From: Lichenicoccus sp965213775
Lineage (GTDB): Bacteria > Pseudomonadota > Alphaproteobacteria > Acetobacterales > Acetobacteraceae
Direction: 5' to 3'
Assembly (NCBI GenBank): GCA_965213775.1
Contig: CBDCAC010000005.1
Coordinates: 1-64,000 of the forward strand
DNA length: 64,000 nucleotides
Positions 1 through 10,892 of the stretch are shown in pieces. The number at the start of each line of letters is the position of its first letter. The stretch's first letter is position 1. The notes under the pieces are model-generated. The model was not told the DNA's origin. It did no database searches and saw nothing but the letters and a program-made list of their open reading frames with translations. The position numbers were made by a program, and so were the translations under genes.

Positions 1-1
1 T

Positions 2-703
2 CCCGGCTGGGCGCACGAGCGGATCTCGGTGCTCTCCGAGGGCGTCAACCTCGATGTCTGCGCGCCCGATCCGCACGCCGCCGAGCAGGACTTCCTGCTC
101 GGTGCGGTGCGCATCGCACCCGACGAGAAGCTGGTGACCTACGTCTCGCGCGACCTGGAGCCGTACCGGGGCTTCCACGTCTTCATGCGCGCGCTGCCGC
201 GCATCCTGCAGGCGAGGCCCGATGCGCGCGTGATCCTGGTCGGCGGCGACGGCGTCAGCTACGGCGCCCGGCTCGCCGAGGGCACCTGGCGCGAGCACAT
301 GCTGCGCGAGGTGGGCGCGAACCTGGATCTCTCGCGGGTGCATTTCGTGGGCAAGCTCGATTACGCCAGCTACGCCGGGCTGCTGAAGCGCTCGGACACG
401 CATGTCTACCTGACGTACCCGTTCGTCGCCTCCTGGTCGCTGCGCGAGGCGATGGCGAGCGGCTGCGCCATCGTCGGCAGCCGCACCGCGCCGGTGGAGG
501 AGTTCCTGCGCCACGGCAGGACCGGGCTGCTGACGCCGTTCCACGATCCCGCCGGGCTCGCCGACAGCGTGCTGGAGATGCTGGAGAACCGCACCCTGTC
601 GTCGCGGCTGCGCCGGGCGGTGCGACGCGAGGCGGTGCGCACCCTGGCGATGGAGGATTATCTGGCGAGCTACGAGGCGCTGATCCAGGGCCTGGTCGGC
701 TAG
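2..703 (+). CDS. Glycosyltransferase family 4-type, C-terminal part (5' end outside window)
   Basis: The reading frame is open from base 2, so the start lies upstream of the window; the GTG at 29 is internal. The visible part matches the C-terminal nucleotide-sugar-binding Rossmann domain of GT-B glycosyltransferases: a strand-loop ending in VTYVSRDLEPYRG, a long helix, then VHFVGKLDY, and a donor-binding segment EAMASGCAIVGSRTAPVEE followed by GRTGLLTPFHDP. The conserved glutamates of this segment (EAMA and PVEE) are present. The acceptor cannot be predicted, and the acceptor-binding N-terminal domain is off the window. It is cytoplasmic by composition. Family assignment is firm; substrate is unknown. 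Confidence 0.85.
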   Translation, partial: PGWAHERISVLSEGVNLDVCAPDPHAAEQDFLLGAVRIAPDEKLVTYVSRDLEPYRGFHVFMRALPRILQARPDARVILVGGDGVSYGARLAEGTWREHMLREVGANLDLSRVHFVGKLDYASYAGLLKRSDTHVYLTYPFVASWSLREAMASGCAIVGSRTAPVEEFLRHGRTGLLTPFHDPAGLADSVLEMLENRTLSSRLRRAVRREAVRTLAMEDYLASYEALIQGLVG

Positions 704-718
704 CAGGCTACGCAACGA

Positions 719-831
719 AGGCAAGGGGCTTTGCCCCTTGACCCCATCAAAGGCAAGCCTTTGAAAACCTTTATTTTAAGATGGGGTTTGGGGCCGCCGG
801 CCCCAACGGGTCAAGGGCAGAGCCCTTGCCT
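719..831. repeat. Multi-hairpin intergenic repeat, copy 1 (four stem-loops)
   Basis: Four perfect short hairpins follow one another: CAAGGGGC/GCCCCTTG, TCAAAGGC/GCCTTTGA, GGGGCC/GGCCCC and CAAGGGC/GCCCTTG, each with a 2-3 base loop. The block fills the space between two convergent genes and stops just before the pyrophosphatase stop codon. An A/T-rich centre (ttattttaag, near 771-780) separates the halves. It belongs to the same family as the blocks near 3.8, 17.0, 21.7, 29.1, 43.7, 49.0, 56.9 and 62.1 kb. It could act as a bidirectional terminator or RNA stabiliser; that is inference. Confidence 0.8.
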
Positions 832-834
832 CGC

Positions 835-1359
835 TCACTTCTGCCCCGCCGCCAGTGCCGCGCGTATCACCTCGCCCGCCGCCTCGCGGTTCGCCCAGCC
901 GGTCACCTTCACCCACTTGCCGGGCTCGAGGTCCTTGTAGCGGGTGAAGAAGTGCTCGATCGATTGCCGGGTGATCGGCGGCAGGTCGTCGATGCCGTGC
1001 ACCGAGGCGTAGAGCGGGTGGATCTTGTCGTGCGGCACGCAGATGATCTTCTCGTCCTGTCCGCTCTCGTCCTCCATCCGGAGCATGCCGATCGGGCGGG
1101 CGCGTATCACGGCACCCGGCACCACGGCCGCCGGCACCAGCACCAGCGCGTCGGCCGGGTCGCCGTCATCGGCCAGCGTGCCGGGGATGAAGCCGTAGGC
1201 GGCGGGATAGGCCATCGGCGTGAACAGGAAGCGGTCGACCACGATCGCACCGCTCTCCTTGTCCACCTCGTACTTGACCGCGGAGCCCTGCGGGATCTCG
1301 ATGACCACGTTGATGTCCCACGGCACGTCGCGGCCCGGGCTGATCTTCGAGACGTCCAT
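835..1359 (-). CDS. ppa: Inorganic pyrophosphatase (soluble, family I)
   Basis: This 174-residue enzyme hydrolyses pyrophosphate to two phosphates in the cytosol and so pulls biosynthetic reactions forward. The length equals the bacterial family I enzymes. The signature D-x-D-P-x-D is visible as DDGDPADALVL, preceded by the substrate-binding YGFIPGT segment. The start at 1359 is chosen because an AGGAG ribosome-binding site sits just upstream and the product begins MDVSKISPG, as in relatives; an in-frame extension to 1413 adds 18 residues unlike the family. It is monocistronic, convergent with the glycosyltransferase gene and divergent from the tRNA. Confidence 0.96.
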   Translation of the reverse strand: MDVSKISPGRDVPWDINVVIEIPQGSAVKYEVDKESGAIVVDRFLFTPMAYPAAYGFIPGTLADDGDPADALVLVPAAVVPGAVIRARPIGMLRMEDESGQDEKIICVPHDKIHPLYASVHGIDDLPPITRQSIEHFFTRYKDLEPGKWVKVTGWANREAAGEVIRAALAAGQK

Positions 1360-1448
1360 GCGCGCTCTCCTGGTTCGTTGCCGGAAGCTATCGGCAGCCT
1401 CCAACCTTGCCAAGTGCGGGTCGATGCGCGATCTCAGGGGCGGCTTGT

Positions 1449-1521
1449 GCGCCCGTAGCTCAATGGTTAGAGCGGGCCGCTCATAACGGCTTGGTTGCGG
1501 GTTCGAGTCCTGCCGGGCGCA
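1449..1521 (+). tRNA. tRNA with CAT anticodon, Ile2 type (lysidine-modified)
   Basis: A complete cloverleaf can be folded: a 7-bp acceptor stem (GCGCCCG with CGGGCGC, perfect), D-arm GCTCAATGGTTAGAGC, anticodon loop CTCATAA, T-arm with GGTTCGAGTCC, and discriminator A at 1521. CCA is not encoded. The CAT anticodon could mean initiator Met, elongator Met or Ile2. The arm and loop pattern (CTCATAA followed by GCTTGGTTGC) resembles the bacterial tRNA-Ile2 that TilS converts to lysidine for reading AUA, so I favour Ile2. It lies directly upstream of ettA and overlaps no gene. Confidence 0.9.
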
Positions 1522-1569
1522 TGCTCGCTTTCCGGATCACGGATCCGGCCCCTTCGTCAGGAGCCACTC

Positions 1570-3249
1570 ATGGCAGCCTACCAGTATGTCTATGTTATGA
1601 AGGACCTGACCAAGGCCTATCCCGGCGGCCGCGAGGTGTTCAAGGGCATCACGCTCTCCTTCCTGCCCGGGGTCAAGATCGGCGTGCTCGGCGTCAACGG
1701 GGCCGGCAAGTCGACGCTGCTGAAGATCATGGCCGGCATCGAGACCGAGTACGGCGGCGAGGCCTGGGCCGCCGAGGGGGTGCGCATCGGCTATCTCGAG
1801 CAGGAGCCGAAGCTCGATGCCGGGCTCAATGTCGGCGAGAACGTCGCACTCGCCTTCGGGCCGCTGATGCGGGCGGTGGAGCGATTCAACGCCATCTCGA
1901 TGCTGTTCGGCGAGCCGATGGACGACGCCCAGATGGACAAGCTGCTCGCCGAGCAGGCCACCCTGCAGGAGCAGATCGAGGCCGGCGACGGCTGGGAGCT
2001 CGACCGCAAGATCGAGATCGCGCTCGACGCGCTCGGCTGCCCGCCGGCCGAGGCCGACGTGGAGAAGCTCTCCGGCGGCGAGCGCCGCCGGGTCGCGCTG
2101 TGCCGGCTGCTGCTGGAGAAGCCAGACATCCTGCTGCTCGACGAGCCGACCAACCATCTCGACGCCGAGAGCGTCGCCTGGCTGGAGCGCACGCTGCGCG
2201 ACTATGCCGGCACGGTGATGGTGATCACCCACGACCGCTACTTCCTCGACAACGTCACCAACTGGATCCTCGAGATCGAGCGCGGCCGCGGCTACCCGTT
2301 CGAGGGCAACTACTCATCGTGGCTGACGCAGAAGCGCAAGCGCCTGCAGCAGGAGGAGAAGGAGGAGAGTGCCCGCAGCCGCGCGCTCGCCGCCGAGCAG
2401 GAGTGGATCGGCTCCAGCCCGCGCGCGCGCCAGGCCAAGAACAAGGCGCGCATCGCCAACTACGAGAAGATGCTGGCCGAGGGTGCGGATCGCGCCGGGG
2501 GCACCGCCGACATCGTCATCACGCCCGGGCCGCGGCTGGGCGGCACGGTGATCGAGGCCGAGCAGCTGCGCAAGGCGTTCGGCAACCGGCTGCTGATCGA
2601 CGACCTCGACTTCAAGCTGCCTCCGGGCGGCATCGTCGGCGTGATCGGGCCGAACGGCGCGGGCAAGTCCACCCTGTTCAAGATGATCCTCGGCCAGGAG
2701 CAGCCGGACGGCGGCGCGCTCAAGATCGGCGAGACGGTCAAGCTCGGCTATGTCGACCAGTCGCGCGACAGCCTGGACGCCAACAAGAACGTCTGGGAGG
2801 AGATCTCCGGCGGCACCGACGTGATCTATCTCGGCAAGCGCGCGGTGCCGTCGCGCGCCTATGTCGGCGCCTTCAACTTCAAGGGATCGGACCAGCAGAA
2901 GAAGGTCGGCATCCTGTCGGGCGGCGAGCGCAACCGGGTGCACCTGGCCAAGATGCTGCGGCGCGAGAGCAACGTGATCCTGCTCGACGAGCCGACCAAC
3001 GATCTCGACGTCGACACGCTGCGCGCCCTCGAGGACGCGCTCGGCGAGTTCGCGGGCTGTGCGGTGATCATCTCGCACGACCGCTGGTTCCTCGACCGGC
3101 TGGCGACGCACATCCTCGCCTTCGAGGGCGACAGCCACGTCGAGTGGTTCGAGGGCAACTTCCAGGCCTACGAAGAGGACAAGCGACGACGCCTCGGCGC
3201 CCTGGCCTCCGAGCCGCACCGCATCAAGTATCGGCCGCTCGCCCGCTGA
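1570..3249 (+). CDS. ettA: Energy-dependent translational throttle protein EttA (ABC-F)
   Basis: This is a 559-residue soluble ABC-F ATPase that binds the ribosomal E site and gates entry into elongation according to the ATP/ADP ratio. It has two ABC cassettes: Walker A GVNGAGKST at residues 41-49 with signature LSGGERRR near 168 and Walker B LLLDEPTNHLD near 190; then GPNGAGKST near 360, LSGGERNR and LLDEPTNDLD. The inserted arm and the inter-cassette basic linker (ARQAKNKARI region) match EttA (E. coli 555 residues). The ATG at 1570 has an AGGAG site and gives the usual N-terminus MAAYQYVYVM; an in-frame start at 1495 lies inside the tRNA. Confidence 0.96.
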   Translation: MAAYQYVYVMKDLTKAYPGGREVFKGITLSFLPGVKIGVLGVNGAGKSTLLKIMAGIETEYGGEAWAAEGVRIGYLEQEPKLDAGLNVGENVALAFGPLMRAVERFNAISMLFGEPMDDAQMDKLLAEQATLQEQIEAGDGWELDRKIEIALDALGCPPAEADVEKLSGGERRRVALCRLLLEKPDILLLDEPTNHLDAESVAWLERTLRDYAGTVMVITHDRYFLDNVTNWILEIERGRGYPFEGNYSSWLTQKRKRLQQEEKEESARSRALAAEQEWIGSSPRARQAKNKARIANYEKMLAEGADRAGGTADIVITPGPRLGGTVIEAEQLRKAFGNRLLIDDLDFKLPPGGIVGVIGPNGAGKSTLFKMILGQEQPDGGALKIGETVKLGYVDQSRDSLDANKNVWEEISGGTDVIYLGKRAVPSRAYVGAFNFKGSDQQKKVGILSGGERNRVHLAKMLRRESNVILLDEPTNDLDVDTLRALEDALGEFAGCAVIISHDRWFLDRLATHILAFEGDSHVEWFEGNFQAYEEDKRRRLGALASEPHRIKYRPLAR

Positions 3250-3285
3250 GGATCACGGCCGGCACGTCGTCCGTGGGGTGGGGCG

Positions 3286-3795
3286 GTGAGCGCGCCGCCG
3301 CCGTTCGGCCGGGTGGTGCGCACCGCCCGGCTGTTGCTGAGGCCGGTCGGCTGGCCAGACCTCGACGACATGGTGGCGCTGAAGGGCGACGCCGGCGCCT
3401 TCGGGCTGATGCTCGGGGGCGTGCGCTCGCGCGCCCAGGCGACGGAGGAGATGGCCGAGGACATCGCGTTCTGGGCCCGCCGTCGGGTCGGCATCTTCAC
3501 CATCCGGGAGGGCGAGCGCTTCCAGGGAATGACCGGGCTGCATGAGCGGCCGGACGGGCTCGGGCTCGGCTTGCGCTTCGCGATCTGGTCGCAGGCGCGC
3601 GGCCGCGGTGTCGCGCGCGAGGCGGCGGCGGCGGCACTGCGCTTCGCCCACGACCATGGCGAGGCGCGGGTGGTGGGGGTGGCGCGCGAGAGCAACTTCG
3701 CCTCGCGCACCATCCTGGGCGGCATCGGCATGAGCGTGTGCGGCGGCTTCCAGCGCAACGGCACGGGGATGCTGGTCTACGAGAGCCTGCGCTAG
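3286..3795 (+). CDS. GNAT-family N-acetyltransferase (RimJ/RimL-like)
   Basis: The 169-residue product has the opening of RimJ/RimL-type GNAT enzymes (VRTARLLLRPVGWPD) and an acetyl-CoA pyrophosphate loop region around WSQARGRGVAREAAAAAL, matching the Q/R-x-x-G-x-G/A pattern. It should transfer acetyl from acetyl-CoA to an amine, but the substrate is unknown: a protein N-terminus, an antibiotic or a small metabolite are all possible. The start is GTG at 3286, 36 bases after the ettA stop, so it may be co-transcribed with ettA. The 3' end is followed at once by a palindromic repeat block. Confidence 0.82.
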   Translation: MSAPPPFGRVVRTARLLLRPVGWPDLDDMVALKGDAGAFGLMLGGVRSRAQATEEMAEDIAFWARRRVGIFTIREGERFQGMTGLHERPDGLGLGLRFAIWSQARGRGVAREAAAAALRFAHDHGEARVVGVARESNFASRTILGGIGMSVCGGFQRNGTGMLVYESLR

Positions 3796-3804
3796 ACGGC
3801 CTGA

Positions 3805-3940
3805 GGACCGACCGTCAGGAGGCAAGGCTGGGCTCTGCCCAGACCCGCCAAAGGCCTGGGCCTTTGGAAACCGTTCTAGAGTAATCGGATTCTCGAGGCT
3901 TGCCTTGAGCGGGTCCAGGGCGGAGTCCTGGCGCTTGCGT
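3805..3940. repeat. Multi-hairpin intergenic repeat, copy 2 (full-length type)
   Basis: Hairpins in order: CTGGGC/GCCCAG, CCAAAGGCC/GGCCTTTGG, CTCGAGGC/GCCTTGAG (one G-T pair) and CCAGGGC/GTCCTGG (one G-T pair), with gaaaccgttctagagtaa in the middle. The same order and the same flanking word accgtc-ggaggcaaggctggg occur at 29066-29196 in the same orientation, and at 56850-56990 in the opposite orientation. It sits between the convergent GNAT and mlaC genes. Confidence 0.85.
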
Positions 3941-3985
3941 CACATGCAAAGGGCGTCTGGCGCCCGCCGGGCCCCGATCGCGGGA

Positions 3986-4624
3986 TCAGGAGGCGTGTTC
4001 GGCCTGGCGCTGCATGGCGCTGAGCAGCACGCCGATATTGTTGCCATTGCGCTGCAGGTAGCTGGAATAGTCGCCGCGCTGGGTGATGCTCAGGCTCACC
4101 CCCTCGCCGATCACGTCGATCACCCGGGGGGTCCCGGCGACCTGGGCGATCACCCACTGCACGTTGGTCTGCGGCTGTCCGGGGCGGTAGATCGTCGTGC
4201 TGACCATGGTCTGGCCGGGCCCGCGCGGCGCGCTGGTGCCGATGTCGAAGCGCACGCCCTGGTAATCGCCGAGCTTGCCGGTGATGGCGTTGAGCAGCAC
4301 GCGGTGGAACAGCTGGAGGAATTTCTGCTGCTGTTGCGGCGTCGCCATCCGCCAGTAGCGTCCGAGGCAGAAGCGCCCGATGCCGTCCACGTCGACGTTC
4401 TGGTCGATCAGCGGCAGGATCTGCTGCCGCTTCTCGGCGAGCGAGCCGGAGCCGTTGATCACCCCGATCAGCTTCTCGCTGAGCTGGCGCACGAACCCGG
4501 CGCTGGCGGAGTCCGCCGCCAGGACCGGCGACGTGCGCGACGCCAGCACCGCGACGCCGGCTGCCAGCAGCCCGGCCAGCCTGCGGCGTGTCATGAGAGT
4601 GAGCATCGTCTCAGTCCCGATCAT
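3986..4624 (-). CDS. mlaC: Phospholipid-binding periplasmic protein MlaC (Ttg2D family)
   Basis: This 212-residue exported protein is a member of the MlaC/Ttg2D family, which ferries phospholipids between outer and inner membranes. An N-terminal signal peptide (TRRRLAGLLAAGVAVLA, cleavage near VLAADSA) precedes the lipid-binding fold with typical segments FCLGRYWR, LFHRVLLNAITGKLGDY and VQWVIAQVAGTPRVIDVIGEGVS. Its ATG at 4624 overlaps the TGA of mlaA as ATGA, implying coupling; an internal ATG six codons on would also keep the signal peptide. The ABC components (mlaEFD) are not in the window. Confidence 0.9.
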   Translation of the reverse strand: MIGTETMLTLMTRRRLAGLLAAGVAVLASRTSPVLAADSASAGFVRQLSEKLIGVINGSGSLAEKRQQILPLIDQNVDVDGIGRFCLGRYWRMATPQQQQKFLQLFHRVLLNAITGKLGDYQGVRFDIGTSAPRGPGQTMVSTTIYRPGQPQTNVQWVIAQVAGTPRVIDVIGEGVSLSITQRGDYSSYLQRNGNNIGVLLSAMQRQAEHAS

Positions 4625-5439
4625 TGAGTGAACCAGTCCGGTGTCGTCATCCGCCTGTCCTGCCGCACCGCCTCGATCTGTGCCGCGCGATGCTGCCGGT
4701 AGAGGCTGCGCAGGGTGGCATAGGGGTCTAGCGCATCGCGGTTGACCTGGTCGAGTTCATCGAGGACCGCCGCCCTCGCATCGACCGCGCCGAGAGCGTA
4801 CAGGCCCCAGTTCAGGGTCAGCAAGCCGTAGCCGCGCGGCACGTAGGTCAGCGGCGACAGCGCGATGTCCAGGCCGAAGCCGCTCGCCGCGCGCGGCGAG
4901 GAGGGCCCGAGCACCGGCAGGAACAGGTAGGGGCCTTCCGGCACGCCCCAGAGCGCCAGCGTCATGCCGCCATCGGTCTCGTGCGCGGGGTAGCCGAGAC
5001 CCTTGGCAATGTCGAAGATGCCCACGACGCCCACGGTCGAGTTGATCAGGAACCGCATGAAGGTGTCGCCCGCGCGTTTCGGCTTGCCCTCCAGGATGTC
5101 GTTGCCGAACAGCACCGGGCTGCTGAAATTGGCCAGCGTGTTGTGCACGCCGGTCCGTACCGGTTGCGGCACGACCTGGACGTAGGCCTGCGCCACCGGC
5201 CGCAGCGTGTAGTGGTCGACCGTGTTGTTGACCCGGTAGAAGAAGCGGTTGGTCGGCTCCAGCGGGTCGTTGTTGCTCTGGTAGTCGGCGAGCTCCTGCG
5301 GGTCGGTCGGACGCGTGGCGCAGCCGGCCAGGGCGAGTAGGCACGCCGCGGCCACGACGGCGCGCGCGCGACGGGGGCCCGCCGCGGCCCGCCGTGCCGC
5401 CACCGCTGCACGATCCTCGTGGTCGGCACGCATCGTCAT
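4621..5439 (-). CDS. mlaA: Outer-membrane lipoprotein MlaA (VacJ)
   Basis: This 272-residue VacJ/MlaA protein extracts mislocalised phospholipids from the outer leaflet and hands them to MlaC. A lipobox LALAGC places the lipidated cysteine about 39 residues in, behind an unusually long arginine-rich leader, so translation may start at the internal ATG two codons on. The MlaA core is clear: NDPLEPTNRFFYRVN, NFSSPVLFGNDILEGKPKRAG, TFMRFLINSTVGVVGIFDIA and LPVLGPSSPR. It is the first gene of a two-gene unit with mlaC (4-base overlap). Confidence 0.94.
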   Translation of the reverse strand: MTMRADHEDRAAVAARRAAAGPRRARAVVAAACLLALAGCATRPTDPQELADYQSNNDPLEPTNRFFYRVNNTVDHYTLRPVAQAYVQVVPQPVRTGVHNTLANFSSPVLFGNDILEGKPKRAGDTFMRFLINSTVGVVGIFDIAKGLGYPAHETDGGMTLALWGVPEGPYLFLPVLGPSSPRAASGFGLDIALSPLTYVPRGYGLLTLNWGLYALGAVDARAAVLDELDQVNRDALDPYATLRSLYRQHRAAQIEAVRQDRRMTTPDWFTQ

Positions 5440-5685
5440 TCCGGCTGGCCTCGCTCAGGTCCGCGCATGACGGAGCTGCCATGCACATGCCTGTCTATCA
5501 TGCGTCCCGCCGTGCGCAATCGACGACGCCGCGATCACCCGGCGGGAGAGCCGCCCGCACCGCGGGAGACGCGCACGCGCAGCAAGAAGTTTGTGCGCGC
5601 ACCCCGACCCGGCTAGATTGTCGAGGCCCCGCGCGGCCTTCCGGCCGCGTGCGGTATCGGCACCAACCGCAACCGGACGCCCACC

Positions 5686-6642
5686 ATGCCCGACCACGAC
5701 CGCTCCGACCTGGCGCCGCTCGAGCGATGGCTCACCGGGCCGCGCATCCAGGGCCTGCCGGCCCTGCTCGGCAGCCGGCCGCCGGTGCTGTCGTTCGAGT
5801 TCTTCCCGCCGCGCACCGAGGCGCTGGAAGCGCAGCTCTGGTCGTGCATACGCCGGCTGGAGCCGCTCTGCCCCAGCTTCGTCTCGGTCACCTACGGCGC
5901 CGCCGGCTCGACCCAGGCGCGCACCCACGATACCGTGGCGCGGCTGGTGCGCGAGACCACGCTGACGCCGGCCGCACACCTGACCTGCGTCGGCGCGTCG
6001 CGCGGCGCGGTCGACGACGTGGCCCGCCGCTACTGGGACGAAGGCGTGCGGCACATCGTGGCACTGCGCGGCGACCCGCCGGGCGGCGGCCGCTTCGAGG
6101 CCGCCGAGGACGGCTACGGCAACGCCGCCGAGCTGGTGGCGGGCCTGCGCCGGGTCGCGGATTTCGAGCTCTCGGTGGCGGCCTATCCGGAAGTGCATCC
6201 CGAGGCGCACAGCCAGCAGGCGGACCTCGACAACCTCAAGCGCAAGCTCGATGCCGGCGCCACCCGCGCCATCACCCAGGTGTTCTTCGAGGCCGAGACC
6301 TACCTGCGCTTCATCGATCGCTGCCTGGCCGCCGGGATCACCGCCCCGGTGGTGCCGGGCATCATGCCGGTCTCCAACTTCGCCTCCGCCAAGCGCTTCG
6401 CGCAGAGCTGCGGCACCACCATCCCGTCCTGGCTGGAGCCGATGTTCGCCGGCACCGAGGAGGATCCCGAGATCCGGCGCATGGTGGGCGCCGTGGTGGC
6501 CGCCGAGCAGGTGCGGCTGCTGCAGGCCAACGGAGTCGACGAGTTCCATTTCTACACCCTCAACCGGCCCGACCTGACCTACGCGATCGGCCACATCCTG
6601 GGCGTGCGGCCGCAGCCTCTCGAGGCGCGCGCGCCGGCCTGA
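5686..6642 (+). CDS. metF: 5,10-methylenetetrahydrofolate reductase
   Basis: A 318-residue flavoenzyme that makes 5-methyl-THF for methionine synthesis. Diagnostic segments are LSFEFFPPRTEA at the N-terminus, the catalytic region FVSVTYGAAGST, HLTCVGASR, VALRGDPP and VPGIMPVSNF. A C-terminal EFHFYTLNRPDLTYAI closes the TIM barrel. Length equals the short bacterial type (about 300 residues) with no regulatory domain. The gene stands alone and is divergent from mlaA across 246 bases. I looked in that leader for SAM or SAH riboswitch signatures and recognised none. Confidence 0.95.
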   Translation: MPDHDRSDLAPLERWLTGPRIQGLPALLGSRPPVLSFEFFPPRTEALEAQLWSCIRRLEPLCPSFVSVTYGAAGSTQARTHDTVARLVRETTLTPAAHLTCVGASRGAVDDVARRYWDEGVRHIVALRGDPPGGGRFEAAEDGYGNAAELVAGLRRVADFELSVAAYPEVHPEAHSQQADLDNLKRKLDAGATRAITQVFFEAETYLRFIDRCLAAGITAPVVPGIMPVSNFASAKRFAQSCGTTIPSWLEPMFAGTEEDPEIRRMVGAVVAAEQVRLLQANGVDEFHFYTLNRPDLTYAIGHILGVRPQPLEARAPA

Positions 6643-6667
6643 GCTGCGCCGCCGGCGGCACCCGGCG

Positions 6668-9315
<2,648 letters not shown>

Positions 9316-9319
<4 letters not shown>

Positions 9320-10047
9320 GCGCCCGTCAGTTCGGCCAGCGCCTGCAGCCGCGCCCGCGTGCCGCGGTCGGCGCAGCCATTCACCGCCTCCGGACGCCAG
9401 TGGCGCTGGAAGGCGCGCAGGATCGTGGCCAGCGCGTCATCCATCCCGCCCTCATCCGCCGCCGCGTAGCCGATGGCGCGCAGCCGTCGCCGCACCGGCC
9501 GCAGCGGCGGGGCGTCGCGTACCGGATCGTCCTGCGCGGCACCATGGTCCGGATCCGGCGCCTGGTGCGGCCAGATCCCGATGCCGTCCCGCGCCAGCGC
9601 CGCCCAAGGGAATAGCTCGCCCGGATCCTGCTTGCGGTCGGGGGCGACGTCGCTGTGCCCGAGCACCCGTGCCGCCGGGATCGGATGGCGGCCGAGGATC
9701 TCGAGGCAGAGGCGTCGCACCGCCCCGAGCTGCGCTGCAGGGAAGGCGCGGTAGCCCCACTGGTGCCCCGGGTTGACGATCTCGATGCCGATCGAGCTGT
9801 CGTTGAGCATCTCGCGGCCCTGCCAGACCGAGACGCCGGCATGCGCCGCGCGCCGATGCTCCTCGACCAGGCGGAACACGCGGCCGTCCTCCTCGACGAC
9901 ATAGTGCGAGGAGACCTCCGCATCGGGGTCGCGCAGCCGGGCGATCGCCTCGGCGCCGCTGCGCATGCCGGTGTAGTGCAGGATCAGCGTGTCGATCACC
10001 GCGCCCTCGGGCCGGTCTCGCTGGTTAGGGCTGGCCAGCAGGATCAT
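9316..10047 (-). CDS. N-acetylmuramoyl-L-alanine amidase (Amidase_2, AmpD/AmiD-like)
   Basis: The 243-residue product cleaves the amide between N-acetylmuramic acid and L-Ala in peptidoglycan or its anhydro-muropeptides. Zinc and catalytic residues are visible: the first His in TLILHYTGM, a Glu in SIGIEIVN, His in LGHSDVAPDRKQDPG with the terminal Asp/Lys. A C-terminal region (about residues 180-240) resembles the helical peptidoglycan-binding domain of AmiD. No clear signal peptide is present, so cytosolic recycling as in AmpD is more likely. The ATG at 10047 is chosen because the open frame upstream covers the antisense of the next gene's own frame and looks non-native. Confidence 0.88.
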
Positions 10048-10067
10048 CGCGGTGCGGCCATGCGCGA

Positions 10068-10892
10068 CTACAGCCCGCGCTCGCGCTTGATCCGGTCCCA
10101 GGCGGCGTTGATCCGCGCCACCCGGTCGCCCGACTTGACGATCACCGCCGGCGGCACGCCGCGCGCGGTCATCGAGTCTGGATGGTTCTCGCGCATCAGC
10201 CGGCGCCAGGTCTGGCGGATCTCGTCGTCGCCGGCGCCCGGTTTCAGCCCGAGCACGGCGTAGGCGTCGGGCTCCTCCGAACCGGGTCGCGCGGCACCGC
10301 TCTCGGCGCGCTCCCAGGAGGCCCGCGACAGGCCCATCACCCGGTGCACGCGTCGCAGGAAGTCGGTCTCCTGCTGGTTCAGCGCGCCGTCGGCGCGGGC
10401 GATGGCGAACAGCGCCACCAGCACGTCCTCCAGCACCGTGCGCTGATCCGCGAACGCCTGCGCCAGCTCGGCGACGAACGGCTCGAAATCGTCGGTGCGC
10501 GTGCGCGCCTGGTCGAACAGCCGGCCGATCTCGCGCGTCGATTCCGGCGGGATCCGGAAGCAGCGCTTGAAGGTGTCGATCTCGCGCCGGTTCACCGGCC
10601 CGTCGCACTTGGCGAGCTTGGCCGACAGCACCACGGCCACGATCGCGAACAGCTGGTCCTTGCGCCCCATCACGGTCGCCATGCGCGCCGCCACGCGCGC
10701 CGCCGCACCCCCGGGATCGGGCTGCAGCCGCCCGCGCATGTCGCCGACCATGCCGAGCCAGCCCCCCGCCGGCGGGTCGAGCAGCGAGCCGCGATCGGCC
10801 GCGTGACCCAGCGCCGCACCCAGCACCGCACCCACCGGACCGCCCATCGCGAAGCCGGTCACGCTGCCGAAGAGCTTGCCCCAGATTGCCAT
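10068..10892 (-). CDS. DjlA-like co-chaperone: TerB region plus C-terminal J domain
   Basis: A 274-residue protein with the layout of DjlA. A glycine-rich hydrophobic N-terminus (LFGSVTGFAMGGPVGAVLGA) can insert in the membrane. Residues about 75-190 form the acidic-helical TerB region (LFAIVAVVLSAKLAKCDGPV, ALFAIARADGALNQQETDFL). A J domain closes the protein (DAYAVLGLKPGAGDDEIRQT) with the invariant HPD as RENHPDS, which stimulates DnaK. The ATG at 10892 has a GAGGG site. It is 20 bases upstream of the amidase gene and probably heads a three-gene unit with it and the glycosidase. Confidence 0.88.
   Translation of the reverse strand: MAIWGKLFGSVTGFAMGGPVGAVLGAALGHAADRGSLLDPPAGGWLGMVGDMRGRLQPDPGGAAARVAARMATVMGRKDQLFAIVAVVLSAKLAKCDGPVNRREIDTFKRCFRIPPESTREIGRLFDQARTRTDDFEPFVAELAQAFADQRTVLEDVLVALFAIARADGALNQQETDFLRRVHRVMGLSRASWERAESGAARPGSEEPDAYAVLGLKPGAGDDEIRQTWRRLMRENHPDSMTARGVPPAVIVKSGDRVARINAAWDRIKRERGL

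Noticed and set aside
1449..1521. Initiator or elongator tRNA-Met reading of the CAT-anticodon tRNA
   Set aside because: The acceptor and anticodon arms resemble Ile2 rather than Met species; left as the less likely alternative until the identity elements are scored by a tRNA program.
1407..3545. 712-residue open frame overlapping ettA in another phase
   Set aside because: It is an arginine/alanine-rich shadow produced by high GC; the EttA frame has full ABC motifs and a ribosome-binding site.
5440..5685. Possible SAM or SAH riboswitch upstream of metF
   Set aside because: GC-rich paired segments occur, but none of the conserved core bases of the known classes could be recognised.
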